NCBI GenBank assembly: GCA_934271275.1
Contig: CAKQRD010000001.1
Span: 201,329 to 265,328 of the forward strand
Length of the DNA: 64,000 bases
Source: an uncultured Clostridia bacterium
GTDB lineage: Bacteria; Bacillota; Clostridia; Christensenellales; Borkfalkiaceae
Direction of reading: 5' to 3'
Positions 32,769-41,648 of this stretch are shown one piece after another (the stretch's first letter is position 1; each line of letters starts with the position of its first letter). A program made the position numbers and the translations under genes. The notes below the pieces were generated by a model, which saw nothing but the letters and a program-made list of their open reading frames with translations, ran no database searches and was not told the origin of the DNA.

Positions 32769-33904
32769 TTTTCTCCCGCGCCGTCCTGAATCGCACGATA
32801 TAAATCTTTAAGAATAACGGCGGCTGTCTTTCTGTGATCGAAAAACTTTCTGTTTTCCGCAACGAGCGCGTAATCGTATCGTTCGCAGGTTAAAGCCTTT
32901 TGCCCGCATATCGCGTCACCCGTCGAAAAATCGTGCTTTATAAGGTCAAAACCCCAGTCGGACAACCTTTTTGCGTCGTTATAAACCTTTTCGAGCGTAA
33001 ACGGGTGAGAAGGATCCAACACTTTTCCCCCGCATTCTTCACAGAGAATCGCTTCTTCGGGCACGTTCTCCCTCGTTAAAAGAGGGCGGAACCATATTCC
33101 CGCTTTCGCGCCTTTTGCGTGAATGGCTTCCGCGGTTTTTCGCATATCCTTAAACCTGTCGTTCGGCGTCCATTCTCCGCCTATGTAGCTCGAAGCCCCT
33201 GCTACCCTGTTCTTTTGCCACCCGTCGTCTATTATCATATACGGCTTATTTTTACAACCGCTCGTCATTTCTTTAAGATAGTCCGTTTCTTTAAGAACGC
33301 TTTCGTAAGAAATATCGCCGTACGCCCAGTACCAGTTGTTCACGCCGAAGATCGGCGACTTCGGTAATACGGGCTTATCGCACATCATCTTTGAAAAAGC
33401 GGCTGCCGTTTCGTATACGCTTTTATTTCCGTCGGAATGCAACTCAACCACTTCGCAAGCGCAAAGCGGCTCCGTGATATCCGTCCCGTTCGTACCGTTG
33501 CAAAGGTTAAGAAAAAGGGTAATTCCGCTCGTATCTACCTGAAAAAAAGCAAAGCAATTCGCACCCGTTTTTACTCCGTAACAAGACGTTCCGTTTGAAG
33601 AAACAACGTAGCAAAACCAAGGAAGAACCCTGCACGCCATAACCGAACGCCATTCGAGATAGGCGTAAAGCCCCGCCCTTTCCCATTGATCGCCGTAAAC
33701 CTTGTCAACGTTTTGAAGATCGCCGTTAAAACGAAGTTTAAGATATTTTATCGGCGAACCGCTCGGATACACCGAAACTTTTGCCGATTTTCCCGAAACT
33801 TCGTAAGAATATTCAACCTCGTTAATCAGCATTTCTTCAAATCGGAAGGGCGTTTTTTCGGTCGCGCCGTATACCGCGTCCGGTTTTCTTAATAGCGAAA
33901 TCAT
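32769..33904 (-). pseudogene. GH36-like alpha-galactosidase, 3'-truncated
   Basis: A promoter, an AGGAGG ribosome binding site and the ATG at 33904 are intact. The N-terminal beta-sandwich and part of the TIM barrel are present (GVNNWYWAYGD, KPYMIIDDGWQ, GIWFRPLL and LIKHDFSTGD, whose Asp fits the catalytic nucleophile region). After the residues AIQDGAGEK, around 32769, the sequence switches to the creatininase fragment in a different frame. The reading frame then runs on as nonsense to a stop at 32669. The second half of the barrel, with the acid/base residue, is lost, so the product (about 380 real residues) should be inactive. GH36 enzymes usually exceed 650 residues. Confidence 0.72.
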
Positions 33905-34019
33905 TGTTTTATCTCCTCCTGATGATTCGTCTTTGATAAAAAAGCAAACTTCTGCCGCGCTCGGCGATTCTTCGGCGAATATTCAACCCGTAGAAAACGC
34001 CGCGATTCACCATACAAAT

Positions 34020-34047
34020 ATTGTACAACTAAATAGCGGAATGTCAA
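34020..34047 (-). promoter_or_regulatory. Sigma-A promoter still present upstream of the broken GH36 gene
   Basis: On the minus strand TTGACA (34042-34047), a 16-nt spacer and TACAAT (34020-34025) lie about 110 nt before the ATG at 33904. Confidence 0.75.
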
Positions 34048-34190
34048 TTGCAAATTCTTTTTTTATGATTGCATTTTTTACATTTTTTGCAACTTAAGAT
34101 TTTTTTGAAAGAATCACCTGATGCCCGTCGGGTAAAGGTTAAAAAAACATATTGTAAAATATTTTAATCAAAAAACGTATCACGAAGAAT

Positions 34191-34844
34191 TTATCTCATA
34201 ACGACGCGCTCTTCGGAAATATTTTCCTTAACCCACTCTTCGGTCGGTTCGTATACCGTGCCTATGGGGCGGAAACCTCTACGGGATAGCTCCATACCGC
34301 CGCCTGTTCGGGCGTTGCCGCCGCAAGCACGTTCGCCGCCTATGTACAAGTATTTTTTATAGTCGGTCTGATCGGATGTGGAAACGACCGAGAATCTCGA
34401 AAGCGTTTTATAATCCGTTCTCATTCCGCCCGAGGAGCAGCCCTCGAATATCACGGACGGAAAACGTTTTCTCATTTCGTCTATCCACCGTACGTATGCG
34501 GCGGAATATTTTTTATACCCTGTCCCGAAGCCGTCCGCGTCGTCCGCGCCGACGTAAACGGGAATTTCTTCTTTGTTGAAAGCCTTTAATTCCTGTTTTA
34601 ATATTTTAGTCCTTAGCGCGGCATTTTTGTATACGGTGGTTATGCCGAGAGCCTCTATTTCTTCCGTTTTTAACGCCAAAGCTACCGCAAAAGCGTCGTC
34701 AACGTCGCCGCCTATGTCCGTATCGATAACGATTTTGCATTTATTTTCCTTTAATGCATCAATGCCCACAACGCCCTCCGATGTAAAATCGGGTTTAAGT
34801 TTTTTGTTCAATAATATTTTAATAAATTTATTCCCGCGTTTCAA
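34191..34844 (-). pseudogene. Chimeric remnant: nucleoside hydrolase front, GH36 middle piece
   Basis: Residues about 36-99 match inosine-uridine nucleoside hydrolases, with the calcium site DTDIGGDVDD and IEALGITTVYKN. From about residue 101 (34540) the sequence is instead GH36-like: AAYVRWIDEMRKRFP, then EGCSSGGMRTDYKTLSRFSVVSTSDQTDYKKY. A one-base frameshift near 34340 hides the expected ANVLAAATPEQAAVWSYP in the next frame. The original frame returns for PTEEWVKENISEERVVM and stops. Both parent genes are incomplete. The ATG at 34844 has no clear ribosome binding site. Confidence 0.68.
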
Positions 34845-35050
34845 TGGGAAAAATAACTGTAAAAGGTTATAAAAATAACGATTCGGCTCGATTTCGGGTT
34901 CAAAATACCGTTTAAACCGATTTTAGGCGAATTATTTAAGGACGAAATTTTTTGCAACCGTAATCAAAACATTTTTGGTACGATTTGCTATTTACGAAAC
35001 TTTTCGCTTCGGCGATTCCTTAACAACCTTTCTCGACAATACATAAAAAT

Positions 35051-35086
35051 AACGTACAATACAGGGTTTTCCCCATATTGCACGTT
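35051..35086. repeat. 36-nt palindromic repeat, copy 1
   Basis: AACGTACAATACAGGG, TTTT, CCCCATATTGCACGTT. The ends are inverted and the middle pairs AGGG with CCCT/CCCC around TTTT. The preceding CAATACATAAAAAT is shared with copy 2. A second small hairpin follows about 35 nt downstream (35117-35137). Confidence 0.85.
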
Positions 35087-35241
35087 ACCGATATTTTTAC
35101 CGTTACAGTAGTGGTTATCAACAAAAAATTGTTGTGTAAAAAAACAAAATACTTTTTTTATAATTCTATCAATATTTATAACTTTTGCAATTAAGCCTTA
35201 AAATTTTTTACGCGTTGATATATTGTCAAAATGCAAAACTC

Positions 35242-36462
35242 TTAAATGCACCAAATCGGGATCACCAAAGTATCCTTATTAAGCGCAGACAAATTCTCTT
35301 TCATACAGATTATAGCCCCTTGTCCGACGTTGATATTCGGCTTTTGCAGAACGTTGAAATTTTTTGTCATAGAGAGCGTAGGGTTACTCGACTTCTTTAT
35401 TTCTATCGGATGCAATTCCCCGTCTGTTTCAAGAATCAAGTCTATTTCTCGCTGTTCTTTATCCCTATAATAATACATATAGAGTTCTTTCCCAAGGTTT
35501 AAATATGATTTACGTATTTCGGCTACTATATAATTTTCTAAAATTGCGCCGTTTATAGAACTGTTCTGTAAAATTTCGGCAGTAGAATGTCTTGTTAAAT
35601 AGCAAACGAGTCCCGTATCGAAAAAATATATTTTCGGAGTTTTAACGACTCTCTTCAATAAATTGTTTGAATACGGGTGCAGAGAAAAAACAATCTCGGA
35701 CTTTTCAAGCAAACTAAGCCACCTTTTCGCCGTATCATCGCTTATATCTACGTCAAGAGCGATAGAGTGTATATTTAACTCCTGCCCGATTCTGCAAGCA
35801 ACGGCGCGAATAAAGTCTACGAATTTCGCATCGTCTTTTACTATCGTTTCTTCTTTTACGTCTCTTGATATATACGTTTGCAAATAGCTTGAATAATAGA
35901 CATCTCTGTTTGAATATTTACCGCTTGCAAGCCCCGGCAAGCTTCCGTTCCATATTCTTTGAAAAATTTCTTTGACGTCTGCCGTCTCATAAGATTCTAC
36001 CCGTTCCTGTATATTATCGATTCCGATTTCAAACGGAGTCAATCGGTTTTTTGCATACAATTCGTGCTGGGATATTGAAGGCAGATTCAATATGGCGATT
36101 CTTCCGGCAAGACTTTCCTGCGAAAGTTTCATCGGCTTATAGCTTTGCGAACCGGTAAGCCAATAACTTCCCGGTGCCGCGCCGTTATCAACCGCGATTT
36201 TTATATAAGAAAATAATTCCGGAGCATACTGCACTTCGTCGATTAAAACAGGCGGTTTGTGTAACTGCAAAAACATTTCGGGATCGGTTTTCGCAAGATT
36301 CCTTTCCTGCAAATCGTCCAGGGTAACCCTTCTTCTCTTTCCGTCTAAATGTTCAAGCATCGTGCTTTTCCCGACTTGTCGCGGTCCCGTAATCAAAATG
36401 CAGGAATACTCTTTCGTTAATTCTCTTACGAGATTTTCCATATCTCTTGTAATGTACTTCAT
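35242..36462 (-). CDS. AAA_14/DUF4143 ATP-binding protein
   Basis: The 406-residue protein has the family's usual size and layout. The N-terminal AAA_14 domain contains Walker A GPRQVGKST (about residues 26-34), Walker B VLIDEVQY and sensor YWLTGSQS. The middle helical part is followed by a C-terminal DUF4143 nuclease-like domain with EIDLILETDGELHPIEIKKSS, a PD-(D/E)xK-like pattern. The family is widespread, often multi-copy and of unclear cellular role; some members behave like toxin- or defence-linked ATPases. It lies between two copies of the 36-nt palindrome. It has its own promoter and appears intact. Confidence 0.87.
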   Translation of the reverse strand: MKYITRDMENLVRELTKEYSCILITGPRQVGKSTMLEHLDGKRRRVTLDDLQERNLAKTDPEMFLQLHKPPVLIDEVQYAPELFSYIKIAVDNGAAPGSYWLTGSQSYKPMKLSQESLAGRIAILNLPSISQHELYAKNRLTPFEIGIDNIQERVESYETADVKEIFQRIWNGSLPGLASGKYSNRDVYYSSYLQTYISRDVKEETIVKDDAKFVDFIRAVACRIGQELNIHSIALDVDISDDTAKRWLSLLEKSEIVFSLHPYSNNLLKRVVKTPKIYFFDTGLVCYLTRHSTAEILQNSSINGAILENYIVAEIRKSYLNLGKELYMYYYRDKEQREIDLILETDGELHPIEIKKSSNPTLSMTKNFNVLQKPNINVGQGAIICMKENLSALNKDTLVIPIWCI

Positions 36463-36518
36463 AACAGCCTCCGTATAACAGCCTTCGTTTTTTATCGACC
36501 AAAATACGATACAATCTT

Positions 36519-36547
36519 ATTTTAGTCAAATAATTGTAAAAAGTCAA
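36519..36547 (-). promoter_or_regulatory. Promoter of the AAA_14/DUF4143 gene
   Basis: On the minus strand TTGACT (36542-36547), 17 nt and TAAAAT (36519-36524) are present. An overlapping second candidate, TTGACT (36523-36528) with TATTTT, also has a 17-nt spacer. Confidence 0.65.
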
Positions 36548-36667
36548 GCTATAAACGGACAAAGGGGAAATTTTTTATTTCCTCACGATACTTATTTTTA
36601 CCGCTACATTACGACAAATTGCTTTTGTGACAATTATTTCCTTGCAAAGAATTTACCTGAATTAATT

Positions 36668-36676
36668 TGTTATAAT
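36668..36676 (+). promoter_or_regulatory. Extended -10 promoter for the small gene pair
   Basis: TG at 36668-36669, one base, then TATAAT (36671-36676), without a well-spaced -35. The leader to the ATG at 36783 is about 100 nt. Confidence 0.5.
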
Positions 36677-36782
36677 AGTTTTCCCATTTTAATAATTATA
36701 AAATTCTACCTATTTCTCCTTCTTTTTTGCACTCCCATTTTTTGAGAGTGCGCGCCGACTCATAAATATTAAAATAGTATCT

Positions 36783-37115
36783 ATGAAAGGTTATACTTAT
36801 GATAAGTCGTTAAGCGAGAAAGAAAGCCGAATACTATCTTTTGTTTACTCGGGTAATAGTCATTACCTGAACGCTTTTTACTTCGTTCATAAGTTTTACA
36901 GAATAAATTACCGCTTGCATAAATCTAATCACCTTGCAGTGTTTAAAATCGTTTATATAGAAAAATCAAAACTTCCCGCTTGGAAGCTTGCGAGCAGTTG
37001 TAACATAGCGCAAAGCACCCTTTTCAGATTAAGAAACGAAATAGTGGAATGCTTTTACGCCTGCTTAGAAGACGAACGAAACACGTTAAAAGAAATAGCC
37101 GTTACTATGGACTGA
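36783..37115 (+). CDS. Small HTH-like protein of a mobile module
   Basis: The 110-residue protein contains a C-terminal segment that looks like a helix-turn-helix (PAWKLASSCNIAQSTLFRLRNE, about 62-83). This fits a small sigma-like or phage-type regulator, but I do not recognise a specific family. It precedes the 65-residue gene by 4 nt and the two are clearly a unit. A nearly identical C-terminal half of this protein followed by the same partner occurs at 63569-63935, which shows that the pair has been copied. Confidence 0.7.
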   Translation: MKGYTYDKSLSEKESRILSFVYSGNSHYLNAFYFVHKFYRINYRLHKSNHLAVFKIVYIEKSKLPAWKLASSCNIAQSTLFRLRNEIVECFYACLEDERNTLKEIAVTMD

Positions 37116-37119
37116 TTTT

Positions 37120-37317
37120 ATGAACGCGGAAGAAACGATTATTTATCTTATAGAATTATACTCTCAATATTTAGAAGAACTAAACGCTATGCCTCGTAAC
37201 GATTTTATTATCGGAGAAATGACAGCGTACGTCGAAACGCTTGAAATACTTCAACGTTGGGAGAAAGCAAATAGTCACGGTTTAGACTTCGTTATTGAAG
37301 ATAAGTATAAAATTTAA
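37120..37317 (+). CDS. 65-residue acidic protein, copy 1 of 2
   Basis: The protein is all-helical by appearance and acidic (MNAEETIIYLIELYSQYLEE...). It is unrecognised. It differs from the copy at 63738-63935 at only two positions (Met24 to Val and Ser52 to Arg), so the DNA was duplicated recently or is under selection. It is paired with the HTH-like gene 4 nt upstream. Confidence 0.75.
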   Translation: MNAEETIIYLIELYSQYLEELNAMPRNDFIIGEMTAYVETLEILQRWEKANSHGLDFVIEDKYKI

Positions 37318-37365
37318 TATTTTTACTGACAATTACCTAATAACATTACAATAATACATAAAAAT

Positions 37366-37401
37366 AACGTGCGATACAGGGTTTTCCCTATATTGCACGT
37401 T
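37366..37401. repeat. 36-nt palindromic repeat, copy 2
   Basis: AACGTGCGATACAGGG, TTTT, CCCTATATTGCACGTT, in the same orientation as copy 1. Both stem ends and the AGGG/CCCT inner stem are perfect here. A further hairpin (GCGGT...ACCGC, about 37425-37452) follows. Copies 1 and 2 bracket the ATPase gene and the small gene pair as direct repeats 2.3 kb apart. Confidence 0.85.
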
Positions 37402-37504
37402 ATTCTTGTTTTTACTGTTATAGTGGCGGTTTTTAATAAAAAATCACCGCTTTTACTTGTTAATTTTTTTCTACCTTTTTTATCTGCCCAAATTATATCT
37501 TAAA

Positions 37505-38200
37505 CTATTCTTTCAGTGCCGTAATCGGCACAACAAAAACTCCGTCGGGGCGAACGTATGCGGCGTTCGACAGTCCGCATATAACGCATTTCACCTTCGG
37601 CGGTTTACCCCCGTTTTGTTCTATGTCCGAACACACTTTAACGAGATTTTCCGCGCCCTCGTCTATTTTTTTTGCTCCGAGTTTTATTTCAAATGCACAC
37701 CAGTCACCGTTTTCTAATTCTATTACGGCGTCGATTTCATTGTTTTTATAGTCCTGATAATGAAACAATTTCCCTCCGAACGATTGAGCGTATACGGCAA
37801 GATCTCTTTCAACCAAAGCTTCAAATAAAAAACCAAAAGTATTTATATCATTAAGCAACTTTTCGGGCGTAATGTTCAACAGTGCGCAAGCCATCGCGGG
37901 ATCGGAAAAATGCCGTTTTTCGGCTTGTTTCACTCGTAAAGACGAGCGCAAATTCGGCGAATATGGCATCTGATTATTAAATATAAACAGTCGACTCAAC
38001 GCTTGAAGATATTTAGCGATTGTATTTCGACTCATCGATTCATTATCTTGTTCTATAATGTCTTTTAACAATGAAGAATCCGAAACCGTTGTCGTCTCGT
38101 TTCTCGCAAGCGAGCGTAAAAGTAATTCCACTTTGTGCCGATTGTATTCTATCTCATCATCATCGAGTGAGCAATTTTTACAAATAAAAGTGAGCAGAAT
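37505..38200 (-). pseudogene. AAA/DUF4143 ATPase lacking its ATPase domain
   Basis: The open frame begins just after a TAA at about 38203. It encodes only the C-terminal half of the family: KVELLLRSLARNETTTV, SRNTIAKYLQALSRLFIFNN, GFLFEALVERDLAVYAQSF, then the nuclease-like core EIDAVIELENGDWCAFEIKLG. The first in-frame start is a GTG at 38131 without a ribosome binding site. The Walker A and B region (about 200 residues) is missing. It belongs to a different subgroup from the intact gene at 35242, so it is not a broken copy of that one. Confidence 0.78.
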
Positions 38201-38313
38201 TTAAGGGTTAATTATGTTTCGTATCATTGTTCCTATTATTTTCCGAATCTTATTTATTGTTATAAAACACCTTTGTACCGAACACGCCTCTAACTTTTCG
38301 ATAACCTTTCGTT

Positions 38314-39614
38314 TTACACGTCCTTTTTTACAAAAACCAAAATCCTGTCGGTTTTAACCGTAAATCTTCCGTATTGAACCTTTTCCGCGGTAAAATAATC
38401 TTCCCACTCGCCGCGGGGCAGATAAACCTCTCTACAGTCTTGCCCTAAAAACGCGGGAGCGACAAGTAAATCTTCGCCGAGCAAAAATTCGTCGTCTATC
38501 GAGTATACCTCTTTATCAAAAGTATAATCGCCGACTAACGGTCTTACGACGGGCTTACCCGTTTGTTTATAAAGTTCAAACGCACGCGTTAGCCTCGGTA
38601 TAAGTTTCACCCGCTCGTCTAACCAGTATTTTACTTCTTTTTCTATTCCGAACTTAATAAACGGCAACTCCTCGCAATACCAGCCGTTGATAAGGCATTG
38701 CGGTGAAAAAACTACCAGTTGCAACCTTTTTAAGAACTCTTCCGCGCTGTCTGCGTGCCGAACTTCCGGCGTCCACAGTACGCCCGATAATCCCGCAGAA
38801 CACAATCCTCGTATAAAATCACGGTAATCGTATAAATCGCTATAAATTGCGAACGGATAAGACGCGGCAAGCGCTCCCGCGTTTCTCGCTTCCGAATAAG
38901 TAGGTTTTTCGACTAATATCCGTAATACGGTTTGCATATATAACGTGCCGAACAAACTGTGATACTGCTCACCGTCTATGCCCGAAGGGAATTCGGAACA
39001 CAACGGAAAAGTCCAGCTGCCCGTGTAATCGCTTCCGTCGCATTCGTCGATTTTAAAACCATCTATACGGTCGAAAGTAACGTTGTTTTTATGATACCCC
39101 GCAAAAATATCCCTCGCTTCCTCGATAGCGAAATCCGGAACCAAGCCGTTCCATACCAAATAATTCCCGCTGTATTTTTTCAAATCGCCGTATATATCGC
39201 TTTGAAACGAGGTAAACGCGTGTTCCCATAAATTTATATGCAGGTTTTTATCGTAAATGCCGTTTACAAATTTTTTCGGGTCGGAAAACCTTTCCTTATT
39301 CCACTTAAAAGAACACGGATACGCCGCCGTCTGCCAACCGGGTTCTAATCCGACGACCGAGAGCGGCATTTTCTTATCGAAAAAATAATCTATGGTTTTT
39401 TCCCTGTCAGTTCAAAGGTTTTAAGTTGAAGACCCAAGCCGTAAAACCGTTCTTCCTTGCGGACGGGAAATTAAAGCACGCAACCGCGCGCGTTTTAATT
39501 AAACGTTATTTTATTTACGTCGTAGCGAATCTCGCTTTCCCGATAATTAAACCCTTTGCAAAAAAGCGACGGAATAATTTTTTCGGGCGAGCCGAATTTA
39601 ATATGAAATGCCAT
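38314..39614 (-). pseudogene. GH31 alpha-glycosidase with internal deletion and stops
   Basis: The ATG at 39614 opens MAFHIKFGSPEKIIPSLFC and DVNKITFN, then a TAA. In the same frame it continues ARGCVL-stop-FPVRKEERFYGLGLQLKTF, the conserved N-terminal GLG region of GH31. After LTGKK the sequence jumps in another frame to TIDYFFDKKMPLSVVGLEPG and the intact C-terminal half of the catalytic domain (FDRIDGFKIDECDG, with the probable catalytic Asp, and LVGDYTFDKEVYSIDDEFLLGEDLLVAP). Roughly 200-300 residues of the middle are gone. The 351-residue open frame from 39369 is therefore only the C-terminal remnant of an enzyme normally 650-800 residues long. Confidence 0.82.
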
Positions 39615-39662
39615 AATATCTCTTTCGTTATTTATCCGTTAAAGTAAATTTATTTAAAAAAA

Positions 39663-41648
39663 TTACCAAGCGTTGCCCACGTTGTTCGCGATAAAGTTTT
39701 CTACCGTGTTATTTGCGTCCGTACCCTCTCTGCAACGGGTTATCCCCGCGTTTTCGCAGATAGTCTTAAACTCCGCGGTAAAGTTTGCTTTTGCGGTCGA
39801 AGAACCCGTGAGTATACTGCCTCCGAGGAGTTCACGATTGCTCGACGAAGTAATCGCTTTATTATAATAATCGTCGTAATTATACAAAATCATCGCGTAG
39901 GAAGAAACTTTAACGCTGTATAGCCTCTTTAAGTATACCGCTTTTTCCGCTTCCGTCAGCGAAGAAGAGTTCACCGCGGAAATCGCGTCGTTCACCCGTT
40001 TAAGACTTGCGCAATGCTCCGAAACGGTTACTTTAAGATAATACTGATTGCCGCTTTTAACGGGGTAATCTTTGGTATTATCCGCGTAATATCCGTCGTA
40101 ATCTTCGCAATACTTCTGAATATAAGAAGCCGCCGCCTCGCCGAAATAGTTCTTTATAAAATCGGCACGCAAATCCGCCGCTTTAAGCGACTTATCGCTC
40201 ATCTTCCTCGACCAGATATAGTTACGCATAACCGACTGCCACATATTGTCCGCGTCGTAAGAGCCGAGAACAACCATACGCTCCACGCCCAAATCGTTCG
40301 CCTCGTCGATAATTCCGTCAATCGCGCTCGGCGCTGTGCCGTAATACGCAAGGTAATTGTTGAAAGAGGTGTCGTACAGATAGAGCATAACCGAGCCGCT
40401 GTTTTCTCCGCTCGTAAGGTTTATCCAGCCCTGCAGATTTTCTTTGTAAGAAACTTTTGTACCGTCCTTTCTCGGAGAAACAGCCTGCTGATTATCGCAT
40501 AAAAGCGAATATCTCATATCCGAATATTCCGCATACCATATGCGCAGGTCCTTATCCACGGTAACGCCGCCTTTCGGGGGAACTACCGTATAAGAATACG
40601 CAAGCGTGACTATTTTGAACGTTCTTGCGCTTAAGTTTTCGTCCGCGCGGAGATTTTCCAGAAGCTTGTTGCAGAATCTGACGAGTACGCCGCTCCTGCC
40701 GTAAGTATTCGCCGCCGCCGTGCAATAGGCGCAGGAGCAATACCCTTCGCCGTCCTCCTGTCCGAACACGAAATATTCGGAAAACGGAGAGGTTCTGATA
40801 AGGTTCGTCATACTTTCGGTAACGAGCGAAAGAGTGGAAACCCCGCTCGTGTTGTATTCTATACCGTTCGTAAGGCAAAGAACGTACCCGCCGTCTACCT
40901 CTGCATTAGCGGGGCAGTAGCTCGTTCCCCGATAAGAGGAAGGAACGTAAAAGTGCATATTGTGCGTGTCTCCGCCGATATTGCCGAATTCGACCTTTCC
41001 GCCCTGCGCGGAGGTAAGCGCGGCATAAGAGGAATTTGCCTCGATTTTAGCGGTGAAGCCGAGGTCCGCGCCGCTGTAACAGGTTTTATACGAAAGATAA
41101 TGTCTTACCGCAATATCGGGTTCGCCCATAATATCTATCGCGCTTTCTTCTATCGTAACGCCCGATGGAACTTTTTCGCAGTCCGAAGCATAAAATTCGC
41201 AACCGAGCGCGCGCAAAAAGGCGTACGCGCCGTAAACCGTGCCTCTCTCCGAATTGCCGTTGATGATTATAATGTTCCCGTCGTTTTTGACGAAATACCC
41301 TTCCTCGGCGGTTATCCCGCCGAGGTTTTTATAAGGGCTTTGCGTTAATATAGCGTTTTCGCCTATCGAAATATAGTGGCATTTACGGTTATATCCCAAA
41401 GTAAGTTCGCTTTCGGAATAAATTTCGTAGGTTATGCCCGTCATTTTCGATAAATAGCTTTGTAATTCCAAAGAGGCGTTATAAGCCGCAGAGGAAGAAT
41501 CCTTTTCTTTAACGACCAACGCGTAAGTTTTGAGAGCCTGTTTATCAAGCTCGTCCTGCCTTATCGCTTCTTCCGCGTCAGTCGCCGTTAAAAAAAACGT
41601 ACTTGAACGGTTGCGGTAGTCGCGCCCGAGCTGTATATTACGAGCCAC
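39663..41648 (-). CDS. DUF4838 protein without its own signal peptide
   Basis: The protein has an N-terminal alpha-glucuronidase-type domain (SLELQSYLSKMTGITYEIY, GERGTVYGAY-like NSERGTVYGAYAFLRALGCEF). The DUF4838 TIM-barrel part follows, with YFVFGQEDGEGYCSCAYCTAA, whose cysteines are shared with the paralogue at 46761. The family is thought to act on glycans, but the reaction is unproven. The open frame overlaps the 3' end of the upstream gene by 61 bp and has no signal peptide, although its relative is a lipoprotein. Its first 20 codons read through the end of the upstream gene in another frame. Translation probably starts later, or the domain is fused to the upstream protein by slippage at a T8 run (41594-41601 region). 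Confidence 0.8.
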   Translation of the reverse strand: MARNIQLGRDYRNRSSTFFLTATDAEEAIRQDELDKQALKTYALVVKEKDSSSAAYNASLELQSYLSKMTGITYEIYSESELTLGYNRKCHYISIGENAILTQSPYKNLGGITAEEGYFVKNDGNIIIINGNSERGTVYGAYAFLRALGCEFYASDCEKVPSGVTIEESAIDIMGEPDIAVRHYLSYKTCYSGADLGFTAKIEANSSYAALTSAQGGKVEFGNIGGDTHNMHFYVPSSYRGTSYCPANAEVDGGYVLCLTNGIEYNTSGVSTLSLVTESMTNLIRTSPFSEYFVFGQEDGEGYCSCAYCTAAANTYGRSGVLVRFCNKLLENLRADENLSARTFKIVTLAYSYTVVPPKGGVTVDKDLRIWYAEYSDMRYSLLCDNQQAVSPRKDGTKVSYKENLQGWINLTSGENSGSVMLYLYDTSFNNYLAYYGTAPSAIDGIIDEANDLGVERMVVLGSYDADNMWQSVMRNYIWSRKMSDKSLKAADLRADFIKNYFGEAAASYIQKYCEDYDGYYADNTKDYPVKSGNQYYLKVTVSEHCASLKRVNDAISAVNSSSLTEAEKAVYLKRLYSVKVSSYAMILYNYDDYYNKAITSSSNRELLGGSILTGSSTAKANFTAEFKTICENAGITRCREGTDANNTVENFIANNVGNAW

